Assembly (NCBI GenBank): GCA_041907025.1
Contig: JAYRIB010000004.1
Coordinates: forward strand, 3,781 to 67,780
DNA length: 64,000 nucleotides
Direction: 5' to 3'
Source of the DNA: CAYPSN01 sp041907025
GTDB taxonomy: Bacteria; Patescibacteriota; Saccharimonadia; CAILAD01; JADZBC01
Under the pieces are notes generated by a model. That model saw only the letters and a list, made by a program, of their open reading frames with translations, was not told the DNA's origin and ran no database searches. The first letter of the stretch is position 1. The number at the start of each line of letters is the position of its first letter. Shown here piece after piece: positions 33,735 to 41,641 of the stretch. The translations under genes and the position numbers were made by a program.

Positions 33735-34922
33735 ATGTTGCCAGTAACTAGGGGCACAATTGATAACTTGCAGCAATCAGTCGATCAAACGTCTGAAGCG
33801 CTGGATAGTTATGCCCAAAAGCAGCCTAAGCAGGCCGAGGAGCTCAGAGAGCACATAACTGCTATGGCCAAGATAGTAGGTGGGTTGTCGGCCAAGATTA
33901 ATGCTGTTGATAGGCTGGGTGAGAAGAATTACTTTATACCAGATCCTAAGAACCCACTGCTGAGCGCGGCTTTCTTGGCGCCTGTACTTATCTTGATGGT
34001 AGTAGTTACCGTCTCAATCTGGTTATTTAACTTGGCAGGCTTATTGGGCTCAGACATCATCTATATTGTTACTCTAGGGGTGGGCTTGCTTCTGGTTATG
34101 CAGGTGTTGGTGAGCAACATTCGCAACCTACAGCTCCGTCGGCGGATCGCCAAGCAGTCAGGCACTGCGATTAACGAGGAGCTGCAGCTTGAGCACGCTC
34201 GGGCGGAGTTCTTCAAGGCTGCCACCGATGAGTTGCAGGGGCATTTGTTTGCGATAACTTCGGCGATCCCACGGGGGAGCGACCCTGCAATCGATGACGC
34301 GGCTCAACGGCTTATTACACTCCTTGATCGTATGGCTCTGATTTCAACGCTAACAAACCGCGGCGCCGACTACGTGCTCAATACCGAGCCTGTTGATATG
34401 CCTGTGTTACTTTCGCAGATCATAGCTAATAGTCATACTCAGGCTCAGGCGGCGGGGGTACAGGTGAAGCTTGATGCTCCTAAGCAGCTCACCTACGAAC
34501 TCGACCCACTTTTGCTCACCCAGGCTATCTCCCCAGTGCTGGACAACGCTATCAAGTTTTCAAAGGACGCTCAGGCTGGCGGTCGAGTTCTGGTGGCATT
34601 AAAGCCAATACATCGTGGTTTTGAGCTCAAAATTGCTGATAATGGTCCAGGCATTAGTCTTGAGCGTAGATCCCAGCTGTTTAAGCCATTCTCGCGAGGC
34701 GAAGACGCGCTACGCTTTAATTACGAAGGCGCCGGGCTTGGGCTTTACCTTACGAGCCTCGCAACAGGCCTCCTGGGGGCGTACGTGGAAATTGGTAATC
34801 CCAAGGCAGGGACTGAAATTATCTGGAGGTTTGATTCTCTGGTGCCAACCTCGCCTGAACAGTCTAGGGCTAAGCCTGGGCACAAACCAGCTCACAATAC
34901 GCTTTCTCCTGCAGCGCACTAA
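33735..34922 (+). CDS. Membrane histidine-kinase-like protein without the phosphoacceptor histidine
   Basis: 395 residues. A coiled-coil-like N-terminus, two membrane helices (~76-100 and ~105-127), a dimerisation region and a complete HATPase domain: N box LDNAIKFSKD (Asn271), ADNGPGIS (302-308), LFKPFSRG and GAGLGLYL (332-339). In the H-box position the sequence is TDELQGHL instead of SHELRTPL, so Asp165 replaces the phosphorylated His. No response regulator gene is adjacent. It could be an ATP-binding sensor, a phosphatase, or a kinase acting on another protein. The tail is Pro/Ser-rich. Confidence 0.8.
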   Translation: MLPVTRGTIDNLQQSVDQTSEALDSYAQKQPKQAEELREHITAMAKIVGGLSAKINAVDRLGEKNYFIPDPKNPLLSAAFLAPVLILMVVVTVSIWLFNLAGLLGSDIIYIVTLGVGLLLVMQVLVSNIRNLQLRRRIAKQSGTAINEELQLEHARAEFFKAATDELQGHLFAITSAIPRGSDPAIDDAAQRLITLLDRMALISTLTNRGADYVLNTEPVDMPVLLSQIIANSHTQAQAAGVQVKLDAPKQLTYELDPLLLTQAISPVLDNAIKFSKDAQAGGRVLVALKPIHRGFELKIADNGPGISLERRSQLFKPFSRGEDALRFNYEGAGLGLYLTSLATGLLGAYVEIGNPKAGTEIIWRFDSLVPTSPEQSRAKPGHKPAHNTLSPAAH

Positions 34923-34991
34923 CTTACTGCGGATATGTCTTTTAGCTCCAAGGTCAACTCAAGTTTACTAGCCGAGGAGAAATTCTGTCGA

Positions 34992-35031
34992 TACACTACT
35001 GATTGACGCGTCGATGTAGTGTAAATAAGAT
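34992..35031 (+). promoter_or_regulatory. Promoter with overlapping palindrome before the HTH-Nudix gene
   Basis: ttgacg (35003-35008), 17 bp, taagat (35026-35031). The inverted repeat tacactac (34992-34999) / gtagtgta (35016-35023) brackets the -35 and spacer, well placed for a repressor. Autoregulation by the HTH-Nudix protein is the simplest reading. Confidence 0.6.
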
Positions 35032-35043
35032 GGGAGTATAGTT

Positions 35044-35757
35044 ATGAGTCTAGAAATTAAAATTCATGCGGCCCAAGTGAGCATATTGCGTGAGCTGCTG
35101 TTCCACCCGAGTGCGGGGTTTGCTCAGCTACAACGGCCTACTGGCCTGACGAGCGATCACTTTACCTTCCACATTGGTAGGTTAGTTGAGCTTGGCTTGG
35201 TCGAGAGGGCCGCACGGCGCCAATACAGGCTTACGCAGCTGGGTAAGGAATACGCCAATAGGTTAGACACCGACAATAATACAGTTGAGCGTCAACCCAA
35301 AACGGCAGTGATTCTGGCCATTGAGCGCACAACGAGCAGTGGCACCGTGCAATATGTCTTCCAGGAGCGACTTAAGAACCCGTATTACGGCTTTTGGGGC
35401 TTACCGACGGGTAAAGTGCGCTGGGGTGAAACAATCCTTCAGACGGCCGAGCGTGAGCTCCTAGAGGAGACGGGGTTAATGGCGGACTTTAGAATTGCGG
35501 GCGTGTACCATGAGCAGGTGTTGTCTGAAGAAAGTGGGGATATGCTTGAAGACAAGATCTTCTTTGTGGCCCACGGCACAAACCCGCGGGGTGATCTGCT
35601 TGAGGAGTTTGAGGGTGGGGCGAATCAATGGTTGAGTTTTGACGATGCACATAAAAAGGCCAAGAAGTTTGATAGCTTTGAGATGGAGCTTGATATTCTT
35701 TCATCCAAAGAGTGGCTGATTGAACGCAAGACACGCTATAGTGCCGATCTTTTCTAG
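35044..35757 (+). CDS. Winged-helix Nudix protein
   Basis: 237 residues. Residues ~1-75 form a winged helix (ILRELLFHPSAGFAQLQRPTGL, FHIGRLVELGLVERAARRQYRLT). Residues ~85-230 are a Nudix domain with a perfect box GKVRWGETILQTAERELLEETGL (positions ~124-146). The order HTH then Nudix is the reverse of NrtR, the NAD-related repressor. A ligand-sensing regulator or a hydrolase with DNA binding are both possible. A palindromic promoter lies upstream and two terminators lie downstream. Confidence 0.8.
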   Translation: MSLEIKIHAAQVSILRELLFHPSAGFAQLQRPTGLTSDHFTFHIGRLVELGLVERAARRQYRLTQLGKEYANRLDTDNNTVERQPKTAVILAIERTTSSGTVQYVFQERLKNPYYGFWGLPTGKVRWGETILQTAERELLEETGLMADFRIAGVYHEQVLSEESGDMLEDKIFFVAHGTNPRGDLLEEFEGGANQWLSFDDAHKKAKKFDSFEMELDILSSKEWLIERKTRYSADLF

Positions 35758-35782
35758 CGGGTAGCAGGGGTCGATTAGGCAA

Positions 35783-35815
35783 TAACAAAAGGCAGCGATG
35801 TGCTGCCTTTTGTTA
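35783..35815. terminator. Intrinsic terminator
   Basis: taacaaaaggcagc (35783-35796) pairs with gctgccttttgtta (35802-35815), a 14-bp stem with flanking A and T runs, after the HTH-Nudix gene. Confidence 0.88.
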
Positions 35816-35845
35816 TAACCAGTGATACGCGCGGATGGGCAAAAC

Positions 35846-35890
35846 AAAAGCTCCGCTTGGGTTTTAACCTGTTGCGGAGCTTCTTTTTTG
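35846..35890. terminator. Second intrinsic terminator
   Basis: aaaagctccgc pairs with gcggagctt (35874-35882) and is followed by cttttttg. It is one of two tandem terminators between the HTH-Nudix gene and the convergent aldolase gene. Confidence 0.8.
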
Positions 35891-35964
35891 CTTTGTTTTT
35901 GTTTTTGAGTAATTTATGTGTGCAGCACTGAATCTATAATAAAACTTATGCATAGTGACTGTCA

Positions 35965-35994
35965 ACAACTTTTTAGCAAAAAAGTTGTGGATAA
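35965..35994. other. A+T-rich hairpin and DnaA-box-like site
   Basis: acaacttttt/aaaaagttgt pairs just beyond the aldolase stop and may terminate it on the minus strand. tgtggataa (35986-35994) is a perfect DnaA-box 9-mer. A single box is close to chance expectation in 64 kb, so no origin is claimed. Confidence 0.4.
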
Positions 35995-36002
35995 ACCAAA
36001 GT

Positions 36003-37058
36003 TTATGATTTCGGAGTAAATATCTCCATGGATGCTCGGTACTCGCCAGCCCGCGCTGCGCTGTTGCATGCTAGCCGGTGGTAGAAGATTTTTTGTGCTT
36101 CGGCCACATTCTTGGCTTTGCCAAGCCAGGCCTTCATGGCAGGATCCTGCACAGCACGGGAGAAGGAGAAGGTTATTGGCCACGCTTGCTTGCCAGCCAG
36201 ACTAAGGGCATTGAGGTTGGCGCTTGCTTGGGTCGGGCTCTGTCCACCTGAGAGGAAGACCACGGCGCCAACTTCTGGCGGTACGGCAGCTTTGAGGCTG
36301 CGCAACGTAGCGGCACCAACCTCATCGGCCGTGGACTGGTGGGGGTTGGCTTTTCCTGCCAGCACAAAGCTGGTCTTGATGATGACGCCGCGCAAGTCGA
36401 CGCGGTAGGCACGGACAATCTCGATAGTGGTTGCCAGTACTCGCGTAGTGGTATGCTCGGCCTGCTCCAAGCTATGTGGGCCGTCGTAGATCACCTCAGG
36501 TTCAATGATTGGTACGATGCCGTGCGACTGGCAAATGCTAGCGTAGCGACCAAATACATTGCCGTTAGCATGAATAGCGGCCTCTGTGGGGGTGGTAGGA
36601 CCAATAGTGAATGCAGCGCGCCACTTCGCAAAACGTGCGCCCAGGCGAGCATACTCAGCCAAGCGCTTGTCCAGGCCATCAAGCCCTTCGGTTATCTTCT
36701 CGCCGGGGAAGTTTGTGAGATCGACCAGGCCCATGTCTACCTTAATTCCGGGTATGATTCCTTTGGACATGAGGTATTTCGGAAAGCCCACCCCGTCGTC
36801 GGTACTCTGATGGATGGTCTCGTCGTACAATATAACGCCACTAATGAAGTCATTGAGGTTTGGTGTGGTAAAGAGTAGGTGACGCCAATTACGACGTGTT
36901 TCTTCGTTGACGGGCAAGTGCAGCGCCTCCAGGCGTGCGTTCGCGCTCTTCGTACTCTCGTCTGCTGCCAAAATGCCTTTACCGGGGTGCAAGAGGTGAT
37001 CGATGGTGGCATAGAGCCGAGTGTGATGTTCTTGTGCACTGATCTGGTCTGGACGCAT
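36003..37058 (-). CDS. Class I fructose-bisphosphate aldolase
   Basis: 351 residues of the classical (eukaryote-like) class I family. GKGILAADESTKSANARL at the start, FAKWRAAFTIG in the middle and the Schiff-base lysine region GVIIKTSFVLAGKANPH, followed by VVFLSGGQSPTQAS. It cleaves fructose-1,6-bisphosphate to two triose phosphates, a glycolytic step. The ATG follows taggaggcg closely. Single-gene unit between terminators and smpB. Confidence 0.93.
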   Translation of the reverse strand: MRPDQISAQEHHTRLYATIDHLLHPGKGILAADESTKSANARLEALHLPVNEETRRNWRHLLFTTPNLNDFISGVILYDETIHQSTDDGVGFPKYLMSKGIIPGIKVDMGLVDLTNFPGEKITEGLDGLDKRLAEYARLGARFAKWRAAFTIGPTTPTEAAIHANGNVFGRYASICQSHGIVPIIEPEVIYDGPHSLEQAEHTTTRVLATTIEIVRAYRVDLRGVIIKTSFVLAGKANPHQSTADEVGAATLRSLKAAVPPEVGAVVFLSGGQSPTQASANLNALSLAGKQAWPITFSFSRAVQDPAMKAWLGKAKNVAEAQKIFYHRLACNSAARAGEYRASMEIFTPKS

Positions 37059-37157
37059 CCACGCCTCCTATAGTTCTTATGTAACTAGCATAGCACACCA
37101 GTCGGGGTAGGCAAACTATCTACTTATAAATAGTACTTTAGCATTATAGTTAAGTAG

Positions 37158-37619
37158 CTAGTTTGCCTGGGCTTTACGGGGTTTGATTTCTCGATCGGCG
37201 TCCCTGAGCATGTCGCGACGCTTGGTAGCTTCGCGCTTGTCGAAATGTTTTTTACCCCGCCCAATACCAAGCTCAACCTTCACGAGGCCACGCTCAATGC
37301 CGACAGATAGAGGGACGACGCTGAGCCCTTGAGTTTTAACAGCGCCGATCAGCTCATCGATCTGTTTGCGGTGTAGCAGAAGCTTGCGGCTCCGTACAGG
37401 GTCGTAGGAGGCGAGATTGGCCGCACTTTGGTAGCGAGTAATATGTGCGTTCGTAAGCCAAGCTTCGCTTGCGTGCACACTAATGAAACTACCTTTGAGG
37501 CTGATATGGCCCGATTTAACGCTCTTTACCTCATGGCCAGCCAATACAATGCCGGCTACGAGGGTATCTTTGATCTCATAGTCGAACCGAGCACGCTTGT
37601 TTTTGGCAACTATCTTCAT
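37158..37619 (-). CDS. smpB: SsrA-binding protein
   Basis: 153 residues. KNKRARFDYEIKDTLVAGIVLAGHEVKS and HKRQID-like blocks, ending KHFDKREATKRRDMLRDADREI, the SmpB C-terminal tail that probes the empty mRNA channel. It works with tmRNA (29590). taaggac precedes the start. It is divergent from argS. Confidence 0.96.
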   Translation of the reverse strand: MKIVAKNKRARFDYEIKDTLVAGIVLAGHEVKSVKSGHISLKGSFISVHASEAWLTNAHITRYQSAANLASYDPVRSRKLLLHRKQIDELIGAVKTQGLSVVPLSVGIERGLVKVELGIGRGKKHFDKREATKRRDMLRDADREIKPRKAQAN

Positions 37620-37702
37620 GGGGTGTCCTTATGCAAGCATTATATCACCCTAGTCTCAGGTAGGGCAGAGCCGACTTGGTTTAGGGGTAGGCGTAATTAG
37701 GT

Positions 37703-37708
37703 TATAAT
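37703..37708 (+). promoter_or_regulatory. -10 box of leaderless argS promoter
   Basis: tataat ends 6 nt before ATG 37715 and there is no Shine-Dalgarno sequence; transcription should start at the ATG. Confidence 0.7.
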
Positions 37709-37714
37709 GGGTTT

Positions 37715-39439
37715 ATGAGTAAGGTTACTACTGAAATTATTGGACTTATTGAGCAGTCCTGCCGCGTGGCGTATCCAGACTATGGCAAAGAGGGTGACGT
37801 GGCAGATAGCATAAGTCTGCCAGATCAGGCGTTTGGCGACTTAGCCTCGAGCATAGCCATGCGTATAGCAGCCCAGCTCGACGTAGCTCCACGCATAGTG
37901 GCTGAGAAGATCGTCGGGTCTTTACCGGAGAGTTCACTTGTGCAGCAGGTGACCATAGCCGGTGCTGGCTTTATTAACATTCGCTTGTCGGACAGTGCGT
38001 TGAGCACAATGTCTGCTGAGATGGCTAGTTTGCATCCCGAGGCTATGGTGGATGCCATAGGCGGTGGTAAAACGGTTGCAATCGACTATTCGCACCCGAA
38101 TATCGGCAAGCCCATGGGTGTACACCACTTGCTTTCGACCGTCATTGGCGATGCAATTAAGCGGACGATGCGCGAGGCGGGTTACAAGGTGATTGCTGAC
38201 AACTTCATCGGCGACTTAGGCACGCAGTTTGGTAAGCTAATCTGGGCCGTCAAGCAGTGGGGCGACAGTGCTACGATCGAACTAGATCCAATCACTGAGC
38301 TGCAGAAGTTGTACGTGAAGTTTCACATTGAGTCGGATGGCGATGTCGAACTGGACGCTGCGGCTCGGGCAGAGTACTTAAAGCTAGAGCAGGGTGATGC
38401 CGAGAACCGTGAGCTTTGGCGAAAGATTGTAGACTGGAGCAAGGCTGAGATACAGCCGATTTATGATGCTTTGGGGGTGGAGTTTGATTATATGCACGGC
38501 GAGAGCTTCTATGAGGATAAAATGGAGTCTATTCTGCAGCGAGGCATAGATGAGGGCGTGTTTATCGAGAGTCAAGGCGCTCTTGTTTGCCTGTCGACGA
38601 ACGAGGATGAGCCACCTGCCATCCTGCGCAAGAGTGATGGCGCTACGCTGTACCTTACCCGTGACTTGGCTCGCATTGCCTACTGGGAGGAAGCCTGGCA
38701 GCCGGATATTATGCTCGTGGTCGTAGATGAGGCACAGAGCTTTGCCCAAAGGCAGCTGTATAGTGTTGCCCAGAAACTACAGCTTACAGACGCACAGCTC
38801 ACACAGGTTAACTTTGGTCGCATGCGTTTTACTGATGGTAGTATGAGTACGCGCAAAGGTAATATTCTCTTGCTAAAAGACTTGCTTGCAGAGGCTGAGG
38901 CTCGGGCGCGCAAGCTAGTTGATGACAAATCTCACGGGCTTGATCCCCAAGAGCGAGCCCAAGCAGCCCATATATTGGCAATATGTAGTATAAAATACAA
39001 CATACTTTCACAAAATAGGCTTTCAGACATTGTCTTTGACTGGTCGAGTATGCTGAACTTTGAAGGTAATAGCGCCCCTTACCTAACGTATACCCTTGTC
39101 CGCTTGCGCTCACTGCTGGCGAAAGCCGCCCATGACCAGGAGGGTAAGGCAGGTAGTGAACACCGCGCTTGGTCTGAAGCTGTTGAGCGCGAGCTAGTAC
39201 TACAGCTAACGCAGTACAACGATACGTTTAGACGCGCTATGAACGAGCAAAAACCCAGTCATCTTGCTAACTACGCTTACTCACTCGCTCAAAAGTACAA
39301 CAGGCTCTATAATAGCCTCCCTGTACTGCAGGCCGATGGCGACACCAGGGCTGTGCGACTACAGCTTAGTACTACCGCAGAGCGGACTTTGGCACACGCG
39401 TTTCGTTGTCTCGGTCTCGTTGCGCCAATAAAAATGTAG
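37715..39439 (+). CDS. argS: Arginyl-tRNA synthetase
   Basis: 574 residues, class I. N-terminal Add-1-like domain (to ~110), HIGH-like motif in SHPNIGKPMGVHHLLSTVIGD, KMSKS-like SMSTRKGN near residue 380, and the DALR anticodon-binding domain at the C-terminus (SLAQKYNRLYNSLPVL). Normal family length. Predicted leaderless mRNA. Converges on the PPM-like gene with only 15 bp between the stops. Confidence 0.96.
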   Translation: MSKVTTEIIGLIEQSCRVAYPDYGKEGDVADSISLPDQAFGDLASSIAMRIAAQLDVAPRIVAEKIVGSLPESSLVQQVTIAGAGFINIRLSDSALSTMSAEMASLHPEAMVDAIGGGKTVAIDYSHPNIGKPMGVHHLLSTVIGDAIKRTMREAGYKVIADNFIGDLGTQFGKLIWAVKQWGDSATIELDPITELQKLYVKFHIESDGDVELDAAARAEYLKLEQGDAENRELWRKIVDWSKAEIQPIYDALGVEFDYMHGESFYEDKMESILQRGIDEGVFIESQGALVCLSTNEDEPPAILRKSDGATLYLTRDLARIAYWEEAWQPDIMLVVVDEAQSFAQRQLYSVAQKLQLTDAQLTQVNFGRMRFTDGSMSTRKGNILLLKDLLAEAEARARKLVDDKSHGLDPQERAQAAHILAICSIKYNILSQNRLSDIVFDWSSMLNFEGNSAPYLTYTLVRLRSLLAKAAHDQEGKAGSEHRAWSEAVERELVLQLTQYNDTFRRAMNEQKPSHLANYAYSLAQKYNRLYNSLPVLQADGDTRAVRLQLSTTAERTLAHAFRCLGLVAPIKM

Positions 39440-39454
39440 GCGATCGTGATGTCC

Positions 39455-41512
39455 TTACAGCTTTGTAGAGATGACCTTGTTGCCGCTGAGCGCGTACAGG
39501 GTGCCGTCAGCGGTTACACTAAAGTCCTTTAGCTTTACTCCAGCTGGAGTGAGGTATTGCTGCTTGTACGCAAAGCCATTACCATCGAGGTTTATGCCGA
39601 CAATTTGTTGCTGGTTTGTTCCAAGAGCAATGATTGACTGCTCGTTTTGAAGTATAAGCTTAGTTAGGCCTTTGACCGAAGTTGCCAGGTCGGTAATTGA
39701 AGCGGGTTCGCCAATACCGTTGGTGAACGTTGTAATTTTAGTACTGCCATCGACCATTAAGATAGAACCGTTGATGGCGAGAGCAGTGCCTTTGGCTACA
39801 CTTGCAGCGTTTGCCCGTTTAATATAGCTTGAGCTCGCGCTAAAACCAATCGAGGTGCGACTGTGTCGGTAGATTTGATCATTCTGAGGTGAGAGGATAT
39901 AGAGGTTGCCAACATAACTCGCAATGGCGTTGCCAGCGATCCAATTGCCGCCACTTAGTTTGACCGTAGTAAGTGGTTTTCCAGGTATAAACTGCAGCAC
40001 ATCTGGTGCAGAGGTTAGGATGAAGATGCTATCTCCAAGCGAAGACGGTGTTGCGGCGACGGCAAGCTTTAGGCTACTGTTTTGAGCTACGATGCTTGAT
40101 GATTTGCGGGCAATGTCTATCTGGTACAGGGCGCCTGCATTCGTATCAACCGTATACAGCCGGTCGTCGAGTTGCACAATGAAATTCGCAGTAAACTTCT
40201 TTACTGATGTAAAATCTACAATATTATTAACTTTAAGTCGGGTGATGTTGCTTAGCTTGTCGTTGACGGTAGAGAGGCGCGCCGCTAACTCCTGAGGGCT
40301 AATGCTCTTTTGGCTGCGCAAATCACTGTCCATTTCAAAGGCGCGGCTGATTTGTTGAGCATTATAGGCATTGGTAATTGCCTCTAGCTTGGTGGTGGCT
40401 GATTTTGTGGAGGCGGCACTACCATCAACTTGCCCTAAACTCTGTTTGGCCTCGGCGCTTTCGGTCAAGGCAACCACTTCTTTGTAGTCTGTCACTAAGT
40501 CTCGATAGTTCGTGGTATTGGCGGAATACAGGTACGAACCGATTCCAATGCACAGGACCAGCCCCAGAGCGATCACGAGCGCTTTGCGCGGGTTTGGGTT
40601 AATATACTTAGTCCACAGGTTGTTCCAAATGGATTTGCTATGATGTTTGGCATTCGGCCAGGCTTTGGTTTTCCACCAGGAGTGAGACTTGCTAGCAGCT
40701 GCTTTGACAGCTCCAGAGGCCTTGAGCGCGAGCGGTGCGCCAGCAGCCTTTACCTCGTCGAGCTTGGTTTGCGATTTACCTACCATGACGGTGTCGGGTT
40801 GGCCTTCGAGGGGTTCGTTTGAGGCCTGTTCCAGGTCGCTGAGCTCAACTACAAGGGCGGCACAGCGTGCACTGCTTGCCTCACCCTCGAGTTGGCTACT
40901 CATTTTATGTACGCAGCTGGCAGGAGAGTTGTCGATTACCAGCTGGTTGAGGGAACTGGCTTCGAATTCAAAGAGGACTGCGGGTGTGGCAAAGAGCAGT
41001 TTATCTTTTTGCTTGAGTGTGCCCTCGGCAATGCCGTGGAAGGTTTTGCGCGGGCTGCTGCCTGCATTCAGGCCCTCAGCTAAGTCGGTAAGCTTGGAGC
41101 CTCGGTACAGGCGTGCATGCGCCTTGCCACACTGGGATAAATAGAGCTGATCTTGATTCAGTATGGCTACAACTGCACTGAGACTACTAATGTGCTTGGC
41201 ATGATGTGATTCATTGAGTCTGGCGAGTTGGCTGTTCAGGGCAGCGATGGACTTTTCGAACCGAGTGCTCGGCTCGTCATCAAACTTCTTGTTAAAGTAT
41301 TCTTCACCCATAGTCTTAATAACCAAATCGACTATTTGACTTGCTAGGGACTCCTTGGCCATGACTTCGATGACAACAAATAGGCTACCAAGTTGGAGTT
41401 TTTGCTCAATCGGTGGCTCGAAATGGTAGGCAAATGCCAAAGCCGGCACACTGGAGTGCTTCGTGGGGTATGGTACAAGTTTGGCTACGCGCTGAAGGAG
41501 GGGTGTGTTCAT
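39455..41512 (-). CDS. Membrane protein with PPM-phosphatase-like domain and external propeller
   Basis: About 685 residues from ATG 41512; the longer frame to 41869 runs into uvrD on the other strand and is not used. Residues ~1-230 resemble a PPM/PP2C-like fold (SLSAVVAILNQDQLYLSQCGKAHARLYRG, KQKDKLLFATPAVLFEF) without the usual metal-binding aspartates. A basic linker, one membrane helix (ALVIALGLVLCIGIGSYLY), a coiled-coil-like segment and a C-terminal beta-propeller-like region with many short strands (LYTVDTNAGALYQID and others) follow. It may link an external sensor to a cytoplasmic pseudophosphatase. Family call moderate. Confidence 0.6.
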   Translation of the reverse strand: MNTPLLQRVAKLVPYPTKHSSVPALAFAYHFEPPIEQKLQLGSLFVVIEVMAKESLASQIVDLVIKTMGEEYFNKKFDDEPSTRFEKSIAALNSQLARLNESHHAKHISSLSAVVAILNQDQLYLSQCGKAHARLYRGSKLTDLAEGLNAGSSPRKTFHGIAEGTLKQKDKLLFATPAVLFEFEASSLNQLVIDNSPASCVHKMSSQLEGEASSARCAALVVELSDLEQASNEPLEGQPDTVMVGKSQTKLDEVKAAGAPLALKASGAVKAAASKSHSWWKTKAWPNAKHHSKSIWNNLWTKYINPNPRKALVIALGLVLCIGIGSYLYSANTTNYRDLVTDYKEVVALTESAEAKQSLGQVDGSAASTKSATTKLEAITNAYNAQQISRAFEMDSDLRSQKSISPQELAARLSTVNDKLSNITRLKVNNIVDFTSVKKFTANFIVQLDDRLYTVDTNAGALYQIDIARKSSSIVAQNSSLKLAVAATPSSLGDSIFILTSAPDVLQFIPGKPLTTVKLSGGNWIAGNAIASYVGNLYILSPQNDQIYRHSRTSIGFSASSSYIKRANAASVAKGTALAINGSILMVDGSTKITTFTNGIGEPASITDLATSVKGLTKLILQNEQSIIALGTNQQQIVGINLDGNGFAYKQQYLTPAGVKLKDFSVTADGTLYALSGNKVISTKL

Positions 41513-41629
41513 GGAAGTGCTATGGATTTGCAGTTTTTGCAGACTTACAAGGTGTTTAAGCAGAATGTTTTCCTTAGCATAACATTTTTGGCACTTGGCG
41601 GCCAGGGAGTATGTAGGGAGGTGAGCTGC

Positions 41630-41635
41630 TATACT
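41630..41635 (+). promoter_or_regulatory. -10 box of leaderless uvrD promoter
   Basis: tatact ends 6 nt before ATG 41642, which supports that start and a leaderless mRNA. Confidence 0.65.
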
Positions 41636-41641
41636 AAGGTC

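Noticed and set aside
41393..41641. 83-codon extension of the UvrD gene and the matching extension of the opposite gene to 41869
   Set aside because: These overlap each other on opposite strands. The -10 box at 41630 places the helicase start at 41642, and the PPM-like protein resumes sensible sequence from 41512.
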